NCBI RefSeq assembly: GCF_030272615.1
Contig: NC_081411.1
Location: forward strand, 43,517,017 to 43,581,016
From: Cryptomeria japonica
Taxonomy: Eukaryota > Streptophyta > Pinopsida > Cupressales > Cupressaceae
Reading direction: 5' to 3'
DNA length: 64,000 nt
Shown here: piece by piece, positions 43,621 to 57,284 of the stretch
Numbering within the stretch: the first letter of the stretch is position 1
How the letters are laid out: every line of letters begins with the position of its first letter
Program-made: the position numbers and the translations under genes
The notes under the pieces: generated by a model
Database searches by the model: none
The model's input: the letters and a program-made list of their open reading frames with translations, nothing else
What the model was told of the DNA's origin: nothing

Positions 43621-45084
43621 TTTCTTTTGTTTGGTTGTTGCAATTTTTAAAATTTGTTTTGAGTTTTCAGTACTGATAGATGATTTTCTGAAGTAATAAA
43701 TGCAAACACATCACCAAAGAGACAACCCTTTTGCTTAATCTAACAATAAGTGTATGTTCTGCGAGGATGTGTTCAAATCCCCAATGTTTTAACAGGTTTG
43801 GATACAAATAATACACTTCAGAAAGATTCTTTATTCAAGGGTCATAAATAATACCATAGCCCACTAGTCTCGATACTCCGTCAACTCAAACAGTCGTGTC
43901 AGCCCCTAGGGGCACCTGTTTTTTGCCTTTTGCTAGAAATTAACCCATAGTGAATTACTTCACAATTGAGTAGTTATCTTGGGAGATATATGGTGAGTGA
44001 TCTTGGGGGCGGATTCTTCCCCACCCTTGCACTATGATATTATAAATGTCTGGTTACTGACTCGGCTCAAGGTTTCCTACTTTTAAGGTTTGTAATCAGG
44101 CTTCATGTTCGGCCGTCAGTGATAAACTCCCTTAGGAGGCTTCCCAACCTTTAGAACAAAGGCTTTACGTATCTCAAGGATACTGAGGGAAGGCTAATCG
44201 CTGCCCGCAACCATTAAAAAGGACTTTCGTCACTTTCCACTTTTGATTATAGTGGGTTGGAACACTTGGCGTCAAAGTCATTTCCCACATAGGTCGTTCC
44301 CTTGATACCAACCATAAATGGCTTTAAGAGTTGATTTCAACCCCTTAGGAAGGTAGGCTTGCTAAAGGGTTTTCTTTACTTGAAATATCGAAAGCATAAG
44401 AGTGGTTTGGCTTTTTGGTCACCCAGTTAAGGGGAGAGCATATACCTTCCACTTTTGAGACAAGGCAAACAAAGTTCTTTTTACCTTTCAAGTAAATGAT
44501 TTTCTAAGATCTATATAGAGATGTTGCCCCACAAAACATGGTGTTCTTTTTATTTCCTTAAAGCAATGATTATCTAATCTAGCAAAAGAACCTGGTCAAC
44601 AAAGCAAAACTTCAATTTGGTCAACAAAAGAAACTCGAAAAAGGGGAAGAATTTCCCTTTTTGATTGTAAACAAAAAATTTTTAAGTGTGGTTCTTTTCC
44701 TTGCAAAAATTTAAAATGAATCCTTTTATACACCAAAGGATGGTGAGGTTCTTTTTAAAGCTACTTTTGCAAAAAGGAAAGTTTGTTTTGTTCTTTTTAT
44801 AGCCCAAAATATAGTTTTTCTCCTATGAAAGCAAGAAATTTTTTGATTGTGGTTCTTTTTATAGCCCAAAAATAAAGTGAGTTCAATTTTATCCAAACAG
44901 AAGTAAAAGAATCCTAAGCTTTTTACTAACTTAACTAAGTTAGCAAAAAAAAAAAATTCTTTGTAATTTTGTTAATAAAATCTAAGCTCCCCCTGCAAGA
45001 AAATGTTAAAACCCTGCAAAAGTCAGTCAAACTGTTAGAAACATTTTTGGTTTGGTTACAAATTTTGATTTTGTCTTGGTCTAT

Positions 45085-45370
45085 GATGTGCTACAGAACA
45101 AACTGTACGCGCTACAATATGGCAGTGATGTGCTACAAGATGATAGTGATGCGCTAGGCTGTTCTCAAGATGCGCTAAGCTGATTTCCAGATGCGTTGCT
45201 CTATTTTTCTCCCACGCCGAGACCTACAGGAAAATATTAGTGGGATGATGCGCTATAGAAAAGACCTCACGTGCTACAAGACGGACCCAACACGCTGAAC
45301 AGTAAGTGGGATGCACTAGGCTATTAACCAGATGTGCTAGGGAATGATTCCCACACGTTGATTCTTACTT
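45085..45370. repeat. ATGCGCTA array in leader of element C, outer
   Basis: About ten further copies (GATGTGCTAC, GATGCGCTAG, CACGTGCTAC and similar) close to the primer-binding site. Confidence 0.78.
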
Positions 45371-45424
45371 CCTGCGTACCTGCAAAAGGGGTTAAATTCA
45401 AAAACCGATTTGATATATGGGGTC

Positions 45425-45444
45425 ATGCCCCATGGTAGGCGCCA
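45425..45444 (-). other. primer-binding site, possibly tRNA-Lys (element C)
   Basis: On the minus strand TGGCGCCTACCATGGGGCAT begins 8 nt after the LTR end. It resembles the lysine-tRNA primer site (TGGCGCCCAACGTGGGGC) with a few mismatches. It is clearly different from the element B site. Confidence 0.5.
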
Positions 45445-45452
45445 GAAATGTA

Positions 45453-46886
45453 TGTAGGAAAACTAGGTCGATAGAACTTAAAATGTGAAAAATGAAGCCT
45501 AAGGAGCCTTGCTCACACACCCACAGGACTTCTTGGTGCAAGCTATGGAGTCATGAAGTATGGCTCAACTTCCCAAGGTTGGTTCCATGGTTCTCTATCT
45601 CACAAGGTCCCTCAAATCAATTTCTTTACTCTCAGATCACTGAGCAAAGTGGTTTAGGGATGACAAATGCAAGAACGAGGGATGCTTTGGTTGATTTTAA
45701 GATGAAATGCATCCTAAACTATGCATGATCCTATAAATGCAATAAACTAGATTATAAGATGACAAGATTAGTAGCAAGACTATCCTAGCATGATATATTG
45801 GTCTATGATTAAGCTAAATGATAAAGAAAATACTCTAAACATGCATATTTAGATTAATTCCTATTGAAAAGAGAGGCTAAATGATAAGCACAAATGATAT
45901 ATTAAAGCTTGGATGGATTTTAGTATAGGTATGATGCTAAAGACTTGGATCATTAAAATGGAGGATGGAGAGCTCTATTTATAGCAAAAATAGGGCAATG
46001 AATGGCCAGGATTGAAAGAGGTAATCAAGGGTTGAGTTTGAAAGTTGGGAATCCATGTTCACAATTTTCACCAATGAAATGGTGACAATTGGCAACATAG
46101 GGTTGGTTGAGAGGAGATGTAAGAAGCATTAAATGCTTGAGAAGACCTCATGGTTATCTTAGGGGGTAAGGGTTATGGTTAAGTTAGGATTACCCATTGG
46201 ATAAAGGTTTTATCCAAAGGATAAACTCTTGTGCAAAGGATTAAGGATAACCATGGTCAAAGCAATAAATGCTTGATGAGACCCTTGGGTTACATGGAGG
46301 TTGAGTTTAGGGAAATTCTTTAATCATGCTAGAGGGTTGAGTTAACCATTAATGGTTTGGGAGACTTTCAAAGTTAAGTGGTTGAAGCCTTTAAGGGTTT
46401 TCAAAGACTTTGAGGGTTTGAGAAGTGACTTCCCCTTGCTTAGGGATGTGACAAAGTTTAGGAAATGGGTTAGGTTAATTTAGAAGTGATTAGAAGAGTC
46501 TAGAAGGGGTTAGGAATAGGGTTTAGGAAGCAAGTGGGAGATGTAGGATTTTGCAAATGGATGGAGGGATAATAGGATTAATTGAATAAAATGAATTTAA
46601 TTCAATTTGGTTGCAATTGGGGAAATTAAATAAATTAGATTTATTCAATTTAGGATAAACTATTTAATTAAATTTGAATTTAATTAAAAAGTGGATAGGG
46701 GATTTAATTGAATAAAATGATTTATCCTATTAAATGGTAAAAGAGGTCTAGTGAATTTAATTAAATGGAGTAATTTACTTAATTAAATAGAGGAATGTGA
46801 GTAATTCAATTAAATTGGATTTAATTAAATAGAGAAATGAACATAAGATATTCATTTAGGAATATGGTCAGTTTTATACGTCTACA
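45453..46886 (-). repeat. 5' LTR of element C
   Basis: 1434 bp. The minus strand starts TGTAGACGTA at 46886 and ends CCTACA at 45453. TATAAATA lies near 45975-45982 on the minus strand as a promoter candidate. An 11-bp-arm palindrome (46663-46673 with 46678-46688) and related AATTTAATTAAA repeats fill the U3 part. Confidence 0.8.
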
Positions 46887-47570
46887 CAAACAACATTATT
46901 TTCTCAATTGCCTATCAATTGACCTCATGTACTACGCAACTGTATGCAACTAACTGACTTTTTTTTTCTAATTCAACTTCAACACCCCTTCGACATACCT
47001 ATTGCACACCAAAATGTGATTGCTAGTTAACAATATGGAGTTGTGTATTTGAAAGGGAATAAAATGAACAAGTTTATTTTATTTGTCGACAAGGCCAGAT
47101 TTTTGTCAATTTTATTGGTCACCAGTGCTAGATTTTGGTGAATTTCAAATTCATTTATTAGTGCAATTGTTTTACTTGGACAAAAAAAACTTGTTCCACC
47201 ACTTGCATTTGTCGTCGTTTGCCTCACATTACGTTATCACTTTCATTGCACTTTTTCTTTTGATAAATAAACTATTTGTAAGGGCCAATCCCCATTCATA
47301 ATAGAAAATATTCAAATTTCCATACAACAAGTTTACATAAATGAAAGGGAAAGAGAGTATCTTTCCCAATCTTAAAAGATTAGTTCAACATATCATATCA
47401 AAAATTTAAACCTTCTATTACACAATTCAAGGCTTCTTGCAGTCTCTAGTAGCATAAACATATATATTTTATAAGCAAAAAGGCCTTGCTTTGTCCTTAG
47501 AATACTTCATACTATTTTAACCACATTACTCTATCTTAAATTACCAAATTATTTATACTAATAATCTACT
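46887..47570. other. intergenic, nothing recognised
   Basis: AT-rich sequence flanking element C. Short open stretches only, none convincing. Confidence 0.5.
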
Positions 47571-47579
47571 AGAAAAATG

Positions 47580-48290
47580 CAAGCCCAAAAAGTCACATGT
47601 TCCTTCTAATATTCTTCTTTGATATCCATCCTGATCTCATCCACAAGGTTCTCTCCTTCCATCTTGGTAACTTGAATATACTTCTCCAAACCTTCCTAGT
47701 GAATTTAGATTGAAATCCAATCGGGGGCTACATTCTCCACTATATTTGTCCAATTCATTAGGAAATCCAGACTCCTAATTGTCATCTTTTTGTTATCCCG
47801 ATGCTCATCCTTAACATCCATTGGAATTATAGGGAGTTTTGGAATTTCTTCATTCTTTTCAAAATCCTTGGGTAGAGGAATCCAAAAAAAATCATAGTTT
47901 CTAAGGACATCATCTAGACTGTACAATACCTCTTTCTTAAACACTTCTTTGCTTACATTTTTATCCACAAATTTTCTTAGACCTCTATCTAAAGAAATGG
48001 CTAGAAACATTGATGAGATGTTTGAATTCACATGATACCTATTGTCAGCCATTATAAAACCCTCCCCTAGCAAGGATTTAATCACACATAGGACTAACAG
48101 ATGCCTATGCCTCAAAATAGTATTCAATCTCTTATTAGTTATTTCTCCTAAAAATGCCATTTTCCTTTTGGTTGCCAATAGTCATATTGGAGTCTCCATT
48201 TCATCGAAAAATTTTGAGCTTTACCAAAGAGAAAAAGGCAATTTTAGAATTAGTAAGACCTTCTGTATGTTTCCAAGAATACTCTATAAT
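47580..48290 (-). pseudogene. unrecognised pseudogene
   Basis: The longest open part is 48178-47705 (KRKMAFLGEITNKRLNT, HLLVLCVIKSLLGEGF, MNWTNIVENVAPDWIS). A meaningful reading seems to continue past the stop through EGLEKYIQVTKMEGENLVDEIR with further TAA/TAG codons where Gln is plausible. Upstream it continues as EYSWKHTEGLTNSKIAFF. The amphipathic, Lys/Glu-rich composition suggests a soluble protein of a repeat family. I do not know the family. Confidence 0.4.
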
Positions 48291-51200
48291 ATTTATAGAG
48301 TCTTCATATGTTTGTTCTCTCCAGAAGGACCCAAGTCACTTTGTACAACCACTTGGAAATAGTGGATTAACTAGCGTGCACTTCTTCTAATTGTTAATTA
48401 TTCATTTAGGATCTCTTTCATGTTGACCCAATTTTTTATTTTATCTTTATCCTCATTTGCCTTCTTCAAATTTAAAAACTTCAGGACCATAATGAGTAAT
48501 CAATATGCAGCCATATGTATAATTTAAGTTCACTATTGTGAGTTCTTTTGACGTTGAACTATCAGGTTCCCATGTCTCTATGTGTGTTTTTTTATGTTAT
48601 GGGTATCATGTGTCATTTGTTGCATGGTGGAATTCCATGAAAACACCTCATTATGTTGAAGTAACACAACATCTCTTCTCCTTAGAATGACATGCATCTA
48701 ACAAGTTCTATTCTAAGAGGGGACTATCATATCTCTACATTTCAACATATTTACATTAGCATCATATTTATCTTAATATTTATTTATCTAATGATCATGT
48801 ATTGTATCTTGTATTTGATGCCTTTGTGGGGACCAAGCCACTATCCCATTGATCTTTATTATCTTATTTCCTTTGTGGGGTAAAAAACACTATCTAATTT
48901 ATCATCAATCGTCATATCTATAAATTTACTCACTTCTTTTCTCTCTCACATTCTGAAGGTTTATCTTGGCTCACTTCATTACTTTGTACTTGAGATTCCA
49001 TCACCATTGTCATCACTTTGTGCTTCAAGAGGGTTTCATCCTTATTTTTTGATCTAGCAATCTCTTTGCTTTTTGAGTGTGGAAGGGGAGTTTCTTCCTT
49101 CTTGTCCTTGCATTTTACCTATCTCCATAGCACATATATTATCTCTTTTATTTTGTATTTCATTTATTGGTTTATCCATTATCTATTTTGACTGTTTGTG
49201 GAGGTGGAAACACAAAAACAAGGGTCTGACTATGGTAGACATGTAAAATACAACCCCAACATTTTTGTTTCTCTATTTTGTGTGTGGTTCATTGATGAAA
49301 AGGTTATCTTTGTTGGAAGCTTCATCCATGGAATCATTTCAATCTTCTTCTTCCTTTCCCTTATCTTTTCAATCCTCATTTATAGATAGTTTAATTTTTA
49401 TTAAGCATTTATTTAACTAAAACACATGAGAAACCCGTACTTTGTCACTTTGTACTTTTTGGTATAGAACTTTTTACTCCATTTGCACAAGATGCCAACA
49501 TGTCACATTATCCTCCATGACCTACACTTGCATCCTTGGATAGAGAGTTAGCACAGGTCACTAGAAGATCTTTTTGATGTACCCTTTTAGATTTTGTTGT
49601 TAAAACCTTGTGATCTACTAACACTTGACAACTGCCATACTTTGTGCTCATATTGAGTGGAGAGGTAGATTGAGTGAGTCCCTAAGAGATTACCAAAGGC
49701 CTTTCAGGTTGGTTTACTTTTCCTCCCTCTATAGCTTAAAATCTTCAAAATTTCTATACATAAATAATCCTTGATTTTTACAATAGAAACCATTTTATTA
49801 TAATTATTTTAAACAAAATACTTGATTTTATAAACTTTTCTTAGTCAAACCTTGAAATGTGAATAGTTTCTAATAAAAACAAATAGTTTAAATAATCTAT
49901 TAAAACACTTAATATCTTGGAAATGGTTTCTTGAATGTGCTAAATATATTGTAGAATATTAACATGTCTAAATAAATTGTACAACATCCAATTTATAGAA
50001 TATGACCATGCAATTATGCAACATGTAAAATAACTAATATTTTCAAGTTATTGCAATAAAAAATGAAACACATATACAATTATATAAAATCATAATATTA
50101 TAAAAAAATTGTAAGGGCACATGTAATCATTCAAATGAAATTCACGAATTCAAATAATATATTTTTAACTAAATTTATCTCAATTTTTATTAGTAGATAT
50201 GACATTTTATCTACCATGTACATGGTCATAAGGCTTTCCCTCTTAATGGTTATGACATCATCAATTTTTTTTATATATTTATTATAAACATTTAAGACAC
50301 TTCATGGAGTCAATACATCCCTTGCTACATATGCAAAAGTAGGAATCAAATCAAAGATTTATAGAATATATTCCAAGCTTTCTAGAATGAATGTACACCA
50401 TATAATTTTGGATACATAAACCATAAATTTCTAAATCATCAATATGATAGAATTTCAATTCATGTATGCTCACAAATAATACAAGAGAAAATATTTAAAC
50501 ACTTATTGATTATTGTTTGCAATGTTATCATTCATTTACATTTAAACAAATAGAACTAAAAGCTGATTTCTTGATGGCTTCTAGAGGGAATTCCTATAGT
50601 CATAAAAATAATAAATTACATAATCCAATTGTTAATAGTTTAACTTTATTTTGTCTACATTGTGCTTTTATCCTCAATTTTTTCTTTATAAATTTATGAT
50701 AAAATTTATTTAATTTTTTTAGGTAGTTGAAAGTATTAAGAGTTGAAGTCACAATACATGAATAATTGATCTCTTTTGGTTTAAGGGTAAGGATTCATAG
50801 ATATTCATTTTTCAGAGCTCATTTTGCAAAGGGACAAGCTCATTGAGCCAACAAGATATACGTACAATTCAAGCTGAACAAAATGTACTTGAAGGTTTCT
50901 CAAAAAACTACAAAACTTACCCATTCATAAACTTGAGTCAAGTTAGTGAACACTTAAAATTCTAAAGGTGAAAATTTCACATCCAAAGTCTTTTTCCCTA
51001 ATTTTTTGGTTCACTTTAATTAAAGTGTCTAAATATAATAGTAAACTTGTAAAAAATATAATTATTTAAATTTTCCTTAGGATATCTTTTATATTGATTT
51101 TGTTTTGATTAATAAAAAACGGGTTAGGCCCATACCATTACATAACTGCCAAAACGCGCCACCTAAGGTGCATGAGAAGTGCACACCTAGCTAAAAAAGG

Positions 51201-51918
51201 ACCCAAAAAATAGGAAATGGTAGAGAACCACGAGCACTAACAAAACCAAAGATTGAACAAGTAGCAAAAAATTATATCAAAACCAACCAACTGCCAAATA
51301 CACAAAGAAATGGCCTACTAGGTGGAGGCATCACCTTCTTGCCAATCCTTACATAAACCAAAGACTTTATCATAGAAATACAAAACTAAATAAAAAATTA
51401 ACATAAATATACAAATTCACCATCACTAAACAAGACTTATATGTAAATTATATCAAATAAATTTATGCACATAAAATATGTAAGATAAAACAATGAGGGG
51501 AAAGAATCTTCAACTAATTTTAAGGAACGTCTTCTTCGAGGCTCCATTTGTGAGATCACAATAATTTTCAATAGAAACTAAAAAACAAATTATACGAATG
51601 GTTGTTGGACGAAGAAGAGGACAATTTAAATGGGAAGAGGAAAATGCATTCTGACGTGGCAAGCGGAAATCAAGCGCCCTCTCGACGTAAACAACATAGA
51701 AGTTTACAAGCGACTACCGAGTCTATGTCGAAACGTATACCTAATTTCTTTTCCTCGTTCTTTCGAGGAAAGGGCTGAATTTGCCTGCACAATGATTTAA
51801 TTAAATATAATTCACTCTGCCCTCCTCTTTTGATATGAGCTCGTATTGCTTTCTGCATACTGCAATCAAATCTATTTCTCCCTGCATTTTTTTTTTTCTT
51901 TCTTTCAACGAGTGATTA
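48291..51918. other. intergenic, nothing recognised
   Basis: AT-rich, with no gene I can support. A short segment around 51110-51330, beginning after ATTAATAAAAAACGGG, looks like a fragment of an interspersed repeat, but I cannot name it. The last 130 bp presumably contain the promoter and leader of the resistance gene. Confidence 0.5.
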
Positions 51919-54900
51919 ATGTTGGAATCAATGGCGTCTTCTTCATCATCTCAGCAACAAAATCAGGAATTTAATGCCTTCTCTGGAATAGAACCTTCTG
52001 GCAAAAGAAGGAAGGTTTCTGAATCTTCAAGATTGTTCGATGTTTTCATAAATCACAGAGGTCCCGATGTCAAAGAAACTTTGGCTACTCAGCTTTACAA
52101 CTCTCTTCAGCAGTTGGGAATACGGGCGTTTCTTGATAAGGAAGAGAAGGAACTTGGAAATTCTTTTCCTTCTACCATCGAGACTGCCATCCGCTCTGCT
52201 AAGGTACACATAGCTATCTTTTCCAAAAGATATGCAGAGTCACCTTGGTGCCTGGCTGAGCTAGTTCTCATGTTAAACAGCCAGGCCAAAATTATTCCTG
52301 TGTTTTACGAAGTGAAGCCTAGTGACCTCCGCCACATTGAAAACGGAGCATACGCTGATGCATTCAAGAAATATGAGGAAAAGGGCAGGTACCTGGACAA
52401 GCATAACCAGTGGAAAGAAGCTCTTTAGTCACTTTCATTAATAGCTGGGGAAGAATTTGACAGGTAACATTTCTGTGTTTTGGTAGTTGTAATTCGTATA
52501 AGTATATTGTTCCTTCAAATGAGGTTAACTATTTTCTTATGTAATTTTTCTTTCGTTTTTTAAAGATTCAGTGACTGTAAAAACATAATAGTAGCAGTGC
52601 AAGAAGAGGTAAAAAGGAAAACATGTTTACATGTTGCTGAATATCCAGTGGGGCTTAACAACCTTGTGGAAGATTTTGAAAGGCGTTGCCTTGATGAACT
52701 TGTACAAGATTTTGAAAACCAGTGCAGACTGCAGACTGTGAAGAATAAGGTTGTGGTAGTTGGCATTTTTGGAATGGGTGGGTCGGGCAAGACAACTCTT
52801 GCAAAAGAATTGTTTAACCGAAAGATGTCTAATTATTCTAGAGCAAGTTTTCTGTTTGATGTGCGAGAAGCATATGCGAGAAGCAACTTACCTTCTTTGC
52901 AACTTAAGCTTCTCAAAGATCTCTTTGACACACACCATCTCAATTTTACAAGTACAGAGGAAGGAACAAGCTATCTTAAAGATAATCTACAAAGGAGCCC
53001 TGGGCATTTAAGCTTCCTAATTGTTGTAGACGATATCGATCATGTCCAGCAGTTAAACGCTCTACTGGTAAGGGATATCTTAAAAAAATCTAGCATAAAG
53101 AAAGCTCTGGTAATTGTGACAACCCGGGACGTTGGGGTGCTTCTTGCCGCAGGGATAACTGCTGGTTATAATTTAAAAGGAATGGATAAAAACCACGGGA
53201 GGAAACTCTTCTGTTGGCATGCCTTTGGCCAATCCCATCCATGTACTGGGTACGAATCACTGGTTAATGAATTCGTAGACGTGTGTGGAGGGTTACCTCT
53301 GTCTCTCCAGGTTCTCGGCCGGCATGTTCATGGTAGAGCTCACAGTTATTGGAGGTCAAAATTGATTAAAGCTAGAATGATGCTGCCTCGAGATGTAAAG
53401 CAAAGATTGAAAATAAGCTTTGAGGCATTGGATGATGAACAAAAACAGGTTTTCATGGATATTGCCTGTTTTTTTGTGGGCATATCAAAGGGTACGGCCG
53501 AAAGAGTATGGGAGGCATCAGGATGGAATGCTCAACATGCACTGGAGACAGTCAAAGATAAATGCCTTGTGGAAGAAATCAACGAGATTCGGGGAGATGT
53601 AATTTTATTGAGAATGCATGACCACCTGAGGGACTTGGGAAGAGAAATGGCACTTGAGCTCAGCCCTCCCCAACGCCTGTGGCGTCCTCAAGATCTGAAA
53701 TCTTCGGTATGTCTGTTATCCTCTCAAATTTCATCGTAATACTGTAATATTACAAATCTTAACTTGTGACTAGCTATATTAATGGAAAATTGAGATTCTT
53801 CTTTGTCTGCAGGCTTTAATGGGTTTAAAAAATGTCCTCACCAAAACCAATATGAGGTGTTTCCACTCCATTTTTGACAATTCCATTGGTTCTCAAGTTA
53901 TATTCTTTTTAGGCCAATCAGATAATTGTGTTGAGACGTCAGCTTCCTTGCTATGGCTCAAGCTCGAGGGCAATTCCACGGAACAATCAAGTATTCCTTC
54001 ATGAATTCCTCTTCAAAATCTGCATCATCTAGAAATCCATTCTGGACAGCTCAAAACGTTGTGGGAGAATAACATAGAGGTATTTTGATATTCTATGTTC
54101 AAAATTAAATTCCCTTAAAACTGTATTGTGGAATTTCTTATGTTATGGTTGCCTGATCTGAACTATTTTTTTTAAATCATTGAAGTCTTTACACAAATTT
54201 TATCTTGAATTTCAGGCACCTTCCCGCTTGAAAGAGCTGCTGATTTATGAAAACTCTTTGAAAGAGTTTCCAGATTTATCAGGAATTTCAGATAGTTTAG
54301 AAAATGGATTTTTTGAAAGCCTTGAAAAGCTTGGGATTAGCGGTGAATATTTAATGTCCAAGATATTAATTAGTGGAATTCACTATCCCAGCCTTGACTC
54401 GATCACACTTGAATACATGGGAAATCTTATGGAAGTGAATTTAAGAAGTGTAAATAGCTTAAAGTCACTTACTATTCTATATTGTAATAAACTCACAAGA
54501 TTGATAGGAACATCTCATCTTACAAATCTTGTCGTATTAAGGATTACTCAATGTCCAGACCTTGAGGAGCTAAGGCTTGCTCATCCGAGCTGTCTTGAAA
54601 GGATCAAAATCGGGTACTGTAGAAAGTTGAAAAGTGTGCTGGGAATATCTTATCTTCTGAAGCTTGTAGAACTGGATATTTATTATTGTGAGAAGCTAGA
54701 GTTCGATCACTTGAGTCTCTCTGGTATGAAATGTCTCGAGAGGATGACATTTGATAAATATGTAAAGGTGAAATATATTGAATTAGATAGCTGTCAAAAT
54801 TTCAAAACAATACAGTTTGGTTATGAAGAGCTTGTTGAATTAAGCATTCAGGGCTGTCCGGAGCTTGAGCTTGAGCCAGTTTTCAGAGGTCCAAGTTGCC

Positions 54901-57135
54901 TGGAAAAGATTATAATTGATGGATGCAGAGAGTTCAAATATCTTCAATTGGATGCTTGTCAAAATTTGAAAACAATACAATTTGGCTGTGAAGAACTTGT
55001 AGAATTAAACATTCGGGGCTGTCCGGAGCTTGAAGAATTGACAGTTTTTAGAGGCCCGAATTGTCTGGAGAGAATTATGATTGATGGATGTGGAAAGCTC
55101 AAATTTCTTCAAGTGGATTGTGATCAAATTTCAAAAAGTGTGTTAGGAATATCTAATCTTGCAAAGCTTGTAGAATTGGAAATCTGTGGTTGTGGGAAGC
55201 ATGAGTTTGATCACTTGTGTCTCAGTGGGTCTGAAGTGTCTCGAGAAGATTAAATTTGATAGACTTGTCAAGTTGAAATATTTTGAAGTGGATGATTGTC
55301 AAATTTTGAAAACAATACAGTTTGGCTGTGAAGAGCTGGTAGAATTTAGCATTCGAGGCTGTCCGGAGCTTGAAGAATTGCCAGTTTTTAGAGGCCCATG
55401 TTTATTGGAGAGGATTATAATTGATGGATGTGAAAAGCTGAAATGTCTTCAAGTGGATGATTGTCAAAATTTGAAAACAATACAGTTTGGCTGTGAAGAG
55501 CTTCTACAATTTAACATTCGAGGCTGTCCGCAGCTCAAAGAATTGCCAGTTTTTAGGGGCCCGAGTTTCATGGAGAGGATTATAATTGATACATGTGAAA
55601 ATCTGAAATGTCTTCAAGTGGATGATTGTCAAAATTTGAAAACATTACAGTTTGGCTGTGAAGAACTTGTAGCATTAAGCATTCAGGGCTGTCCGGAGCT
55701 TGAAGAATTGCCAGTTTTTAGAGGGCCGAGTTTCTTGGAGAGGATTATAATTGATGGATGTAAAAAGCTAAAATATCTTAAAGTGGATGATTGTCGAAAT
55801 TTGAAAACAATACAGTTTGGCTGTGAGGAGCTTGTAGCATTAAGCATTCAGGGCTGTCCGGAGCTTGAAGAGTTGCTCATTTTTAGAGTGCCAAGTTGCT
55901 TAGAGAGGATTATAATCGATGGATGTGAAAAGCTCAAATGTCTTCAAGTGGATGGTTTTCAGATTTTGAAAAGTGTGTGCAGAATGTGTAAGCTTGTAGA
56001 ATTGGAAATTTGTAGTTGTGGGAAGCAAGAGTTTGATCGCTTGTGTCTCCGTGGTCTGAAGTGTCTTGAGAGGATTAAATTTGATACACATGTTAAGGTG
56101 AAATATTTTGAATTCGATGATTGTCAAAATTTGAAAACAGTGCAGTTTGGTTGCGAAGAGCTTGTAGAATTAAACATTCGGGGCTGTCCGATGCTAGAGG
56201 AGTTGCCAGATTTTAGAGGCCCAGGTTGCCTGGAAAGGATTGTAATTGATGGATGTGGAAAGCTGAAACGTCTTCAAGTGGATGGTTATCAAAATTTGAA
56301 AAGTGTGTCAGGTAACTTTGGGCTTAGACAGTTGAGTATTATTGATTGTCCTGAGCTTGAGGAGGTGCCACCTCTTGACAGACTGAACTGTTTGAAGAGC
56401 ATTATAATTCACAACTGTGAGAAGCTGCAGAACATATCATGTGTCAAAGAATGGCATGTATCAAATTATATTAGTTTCTGTTATTGCAGCAATGCACTAA
56501 TACGGAGTTGCATTCGTAAGTTGAAGGTAATTATTTCAATGCTCCTTTTTATCAGGGAATTGTAAATATCAATTTGAAGTGCGTTTTTTAAATTATTGGT
56601 CATCAGCTTTGATTTTTTGGTCTGTTCTTACAAGATAATCTATACTTACGTAAGTAAAGTGATTTGTAATTGAAAAGAAATTACTGTGGATGAACTGAGA
56701 GTATTTTGTCTTTTATTACAGAATGTGCAGTCATATCGTCCTACTGTTTTGATTGGAAGGGCAGTGGATGGAGCAGAGTCAACTTTAAAACAGTTCTCGT
56801 TTTCTGAAATTGAAGCCTATGCACTAACTAGTGTCGACAGGCCAAAATTGCGTGCATTCATTGTATGCTTTGTGATAAAGGTCGATGGCTCTTCTCTGGT
56901 AGGGGATATAAATAAATTTCTCACCAGTATTTTTCAGGTGCGTCAAGGAGAATGGATAATTACAATGGTAGGTAATGACTATTTTCATAATGTCTATCAG
57001 CAAATTGAAAATGATTTTAGGAATTATGGAATATTGAAGGGGGTTTTTCATTTTTGTGTAAAGTTGGAGGAAGATGAAGAGCTCAAAACTGTGCATATCT
57101 TACGTAAAATTGTTGATAAGATATATCATTCATAA
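51919..57135 (+). pseudogene. TIR-NBS-LRR (TNL) immune receptor gene, disrupted
   Basis: Proposed exons are 51919-52463, 52566-53706, 53813-54079, 54216-56526 and 56722-57135, with GT-AG introns and matching phases. TNLs are intracellular receptors for pathogen effectors. The TIR domain (about residues 37-180) starts RLFDVFINHRGPD and has FLDKEEKELG and AIFSKRYAESPWCL. The NB-ARC has the P-loop GIFGMGGSGKTTLA, kinase-2 LIVVDDID, RNBS-B VIVTTRD, GLPL (GGLPLSLQVLG), a TNL-type DIACFF and MHDHL. The LRR region is followed by a C-terminal domain with RAFIVCFVIKVDG, which resembles the post-LRR C-JID type. Defects are TAG 52426-52428 in the TIR exon, TGA 54002-54004 in the third exon, and one extra G near 55227 that shifts the LRR frame. 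The first ATG of two is used (51919 or 51931). Confidence 0.88.
54800..56330 (+). repeat. 165-bp (55-residue) tandem units in the LRR region
   Basis: Landmark QFGCEEL recurs at about 54818, 54983, 55318, 55483, 55648, 55813 and 56143. Four consecutive units (55318-55978) keep an exact 165-bp period. Each unit encodes GCPELEELPVFRGPS, then ERIIIDGC, then LKCLQVDDCQNLKTI, that is about two LRRs. Neighbouring units are very similar, so the expansion is recent compared with the rest of the gene. Confidence 0.88.
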
Positions 57136-57262
57136 GTGGAATCGTCTTTGTATTCACTTCCAGTGAGAATTGTCCATAGAGGTTCAAAATTTCTATTAAT
57201 TTTTTTCTTATGGAACTGTCTACATGCACTCCTCTCAAATGTTCTTCAAACTGTGTGGAATG

Positions 57263-57268
57263 AATAAA
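57263..57268 (+). terminator. polyadenylation signal of the TNL gene
   Basis: AATAAA about 130 bp after the TNL stop codon. Confidence 0.5.
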
Positions 57269-57284
57269 TCGTGAATTTAGTTCT

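Larger units (their letters stand above)
42320..45424 (-). other. untranslated leader of element C
   Basis: 3.1 kb without a convincing gene. It holds two GCGC arrays (43240-43620 and 45085-45370) and a mid-part (44640-44900) with repeated GTTCTTTTTATAGCCCAAAA segments. Confidence 0.6.
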
